Of a stretch of 7,870 nt of DNA, positions 6,348 through 7,870 are shown one piece after another. Each line of letters opens with the position of its first letter. The stretch's first letter is position 1. Where the stretch lies: NCBI GenBank assembly GCA_038528605.1, contig JBCBEP010000140.1:1-7870 (forward strand), given 5' to 3'. The notes under the pieces were generated by a model. The model had not been told where the DNA came from. It saw nothing but the letters and a program-made list of their open reading frames with translations, and did no database searches. Source of the stretch: Thermohalobaculum sp038528605 (lineage in GTDB: Bacteria > Pseudomonadota > Alphaproteobacteria > Rhodobacterales > Rhodobacteraceae). The position numbers and the translations under genes were made by a program.

Positions 6348-7643
6348 ATGCCCATCTCTCTCCTCGCCGCCTATGCGGCACCGGCCCTCTTTCTGGCCGC
6401 GCTATACCTGCCGCTCTTCACCTATGTGACGCCGTTCTATGCCGAGGAACGGGGGGTGAGCCTCGCGGCGCTCGGCGTCGCGTGGATCGTCATCCGGCTC
6501 TTCGACGCGTTCTCGGACCCGGCCATCGGCTGGATGTCCGATCGGACACCCGGGCGCTACGGGCGGCGACGCGTGTGGCTGGTCGCCTCCGTGCCCGTGA
6601 TCTGCATCGGGGTGTGGCAGGCTTTCGTCCCGCCTGCCGAGGCGGGGCTCGGCCATGCGATCCTGTGGCTCACCTTGCTGACGCTCGGCTGGTCGATGGC
6701 GCAGACGCCCTATGCCGCCTGGGGCGCCGAGATGGCGCCGGGCTACAAGGGGCGCGTGACCGTGACGGCGTGGCGCGAGGCGCTGGTGCTGGCGGGAACG
6801 GTGGTCTCGACGGTTCTCTACGTCGCGGGCGGGGAGGGTGGCGAGGGATTGCGCATGGTGGCCCTCGGCGTCTGCATAGGCCTGCCGGTCGCGGTCGCCA
6901 TCGCCTTCTGGCGGGTGCCGGACCCGGAACGGGTTTCGGGCGCTGCACGCGGGGCGGCGGAGACGCCGGGGTTGCGCGCCCTCGGCCGGGCGCTCGGCTC
7001 GAACCCCTATTTTCGGCGGCTTATCGCTGCCTGGCTCGCCAACGGCGCGGCGAACGCGCTGCCGGCTTCGCTGTTTCTGTTCTTCGTGGAGGCGCGGTTG
7101 GGGGCGGAGGATGCCGCCGGGCCGCTTTTCCTGCTCTACTTCCTCTCGGCGGTGCTGGGCATTCCGTTCTGGAACTGGGCGGCGGGGCGGGTGGAGAAGC
7201 ACCGGCTCTGGGGCATGGCGATGCTCTATGCCTGTGCGGTGTTCGCGGCGGCCCTGACGCTCGGTGAGGGGGATGTGGTGGCTTTCGGGGTCATCACGGT
7301 GCTGACGGGGCTGGCCTTCGGCGCCGATCTCACGCTGCCCCCTGCAATCCAGGCGGATGTGGTGGCGGCGGACCGGGCGGAGACGGGAGCGGAACGCGCC
7401 GGCATCTTCTTCGCGCTATGGCAGGTGGCGACGAAGGCCTCCCTCGCCGTGGCCTCGGGGCTTGCCTATCTCGCGCTCGATGCCTCTGGTTTCGTGGCGG
7501 GCGGGGAGAACGCCGAGAGCGCGCTGCTGGCGTTGGCGCTGCTCTATGCCGGTGCGCCTATCCTGCTGAAGCTCCTCGCCGTCGCGCTGGTCTGGCGCTT
7601 CGAGCTCGATCGGGCGCGGCTGGCAGCGCTCGGCGCTGGATGA
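6348..7643 (+). CDS. GPH-family (MelB-like) MFS cation symporter
   Basis: A 431-residue, roughly 12-helix major facilitator of the glycoside-pentoside-hexuronide:cation symporter type. The diagnostic motif in helix 2 and the following loop is RLFDAFSDPAIGWMSDRT (50-67) with RYGRRRVW at 70-77. D53 and D57 match the MelB cation-site residues D55 and D59. At the position of MelB D124 (MDIPF) this protein has Gln119 (AQTPY). The C-terminal half carries the repeat IPFWNWAAGRVEKHRLW, then QADVV and a TG-x-ERAGIFFALWQVATK segment whose K363 matches MelB K377. The cargo is not predictable. A sugar/cation symporter of this type is also, from memory, part of the RpoE-controlled operon of R. sphaeroides, where a role in lipid or sugar traffic is unknown. 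CGGAG lies five bases before the ATG. It is the last gene of the plus-strand unit. Confidence 0.88.
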   Translation: MPISLLAAYAAPALFLAALYLPLFTYVTPFYAEERGVSLAALGVAWIVIRLFDAFSDPAIGWMSDRTPGRYGRRRVWLVASVPVICIGVWQAFVPPAEAGLGHAILWLTLLTLGWSMAQTPYAAWGAEMAPGYKGRVTVTAWREALVLAGTVVSTVLYVAGGEGGEGLRMVALGVCIGLPVAVAIAFWRVPDPERVSGAARGAAETPGLRALGRALGSNPYFRRLIAAWLANGAANALPASLFLFFVEARLGAEDAAGPLFLLYFLSAVLGIPFWNWAAGRVEKHRLWGMAMLYACAVFAAALTLGEGDVVAFGVITVLTGLAFGADLTLPPAIQADVVAADRAETGAERAGIFFALWQVATKASLAVASGLAYLALDASGFVAGGENAESALLALALLYAGAPILLKLLAVALVWRFELDRARLAALGAG

Positions 7644-7645
7644 GG

Positions 7646-7678
7646 CAAGCGGTATCGCGGGCGGGCCCGCGATGCTTG
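7646..7678 (+). terminator. Strong hairpin at the end of the operon
   Basis: ATCGCGGGC and GCCCGCGAT form a nine-base arm around GG, extended by CAAGC and GCTTG across an unpaired GGT. It starts three bases after the symporter stop and is followed only by TT, so as an intrinsic terminator it is weak in U-run but strong in stem. It could work from both sides of the convergent gene pair. Confidence 0.5.
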
Positions 7679-7706
7679 TTGCGCCCGGCCAGCGCCCTCC
7701 GGCGCC

Positions 7707-7729
7707 GGCCGAGCCGAAATCGGCTGGCC
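7707..7729. terminator. Second hairpin between convergent genes
   Basis: GGCC and AGCCG pair with CGGCT and GGCC around an AAAT loop with one bulged G. It lies 26 bases from the end of the minus-strand gene and has no flanking U-run on either strand. It may act with the hairpin at 7646-7678 to block convergent transcription. Confidence 0.35.
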
Positions 7730-7754
7730 TGACGCGGTGGGCCGGCTGGTGGGC

Positions 7755-7870
7755 TCAGTCGCCCATCTTGTCCCAGCCGAGGGCCTTGCGCACCGTCCAG
7801 ATATAGGCGCGGTTCGGCAGGAGGCCGATGGTCTTCAGGATGAAGGCAAAGCGGCGGGGGAAGGCGATCT
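7755..7870 (-). CDS. C-terminal fragment, probable short-chain dehydrogenase/reductase
   Basis: Only the last 37 codons and the TGA stop are in the window; the gene enters from the right edge on the minus strand. The peptide has a basic/aromatic start (AFPRRFAF), a hydrophobic helix ending in GLLPNRAY, and VRKALGWDK near its end. Many SDR-family oxidoreductases end with this kind of FPxRFAxxxKxxxxLP segment, and SDR genes are frequent neighbours of COG2907-DUF1365-CFA clusters. The Rossmann fold and the Tyr-x-x-x-Lys active site are outside the window, so the family call is tentative. It is convergent with the symporter, with 111 bases and two hairpins between. Confidence 0.6.
   Translation of the reverse strand, partial: IAFPRRFAFILKTIGLLPNRAYIWTVRKALGWDKMGD

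Noticed and set aside
5479..6381. A 300-codon minus-strand frame
   Set aside because: Antisense to the methyltransferase end and the membrane protein; His/Arg/Pro-rich with no motif.
6482..7267. A 261-codon plus-strand frame inside the symporter
   Set aside because: Out-of-frame Gly/Arg/Ala-rich translation of the symporter gene, whose helices and GPH motifs are clear in the other frame.
1..7870. Mobile elements, CRISPR arrays, tRNA or rRNA genes, phage or toxin-antitoxin genes
   Set aside because: I saw no repeat-spacer pattern, transposase motif, terminal inverted repeats or RNA-gene signature, and base composition is even across the window.

Overview
This is a GC-rich, densely coded window with the codon usage of an alphaproteobacterium, most likely Rhodobacterales or a close relative. 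The taxonomic call rests on gene content: a photolyase beside lipid-modifying genes, a TrgA-like membrane protein and an AceK N-terminus. No 16S or other taxonomic marker is present.

Left edge (1-657, minus strand): the N-terminal part of isocitrate dehydrogenase kinase/phosphatase (AceK) runs off the window. A small coiled-coil protein of unknown function lies just upstream of it. A 144-base divergent intergenic region (658-801) separates these from the main unit and must hold promoters in both directions.

Centre (802-7643, plus strand): six collinear genes with gaps of 9-66 bases form an apparent operon. They are a class I DNA photolyase, a COG2907-type FAD oxidoreductase, a DUF1365 protein, a CFA-synthase-like SAM methyltransferase acting on phospholipids, a small four-helix membrane protein (TrgA-like), and a GPH-family (MelB-like) symporter. 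Photolyase, CFA-like methylase, flavin oxidoreductase and DUF1365 are the kinds of gene controlled by the singlet-oxygen sigma factor RpoE-ChrR in Rhodobacter sphaeroides. There, a methylase (UfaM), a desaturase (UfaD) and an oxygen-inserting protein (UfaO) build furan fatty acids on phospholipid chains. The best reading is a light/singlet-oxygen defence operon that joins DNA repair to membrane-lipid modification. The methyltransferase lacks two of the bicarbonate ligands of E. coli CFA synthase, which favours a methylating rather than cyclopropanating enzyme. No rpoE-chrR pair is visible.

Right edge (7644-7870): two strong hairpins lie between the symporter and a convergent minus-strand gene. 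Only the C-terminus of that gene is present, and it resembles a short-chain dehydrogenase. There are no tRNA or rRNA genes, CRISPR arrays or insertion sequences. No gene-free stretch exceeds 150 bases.
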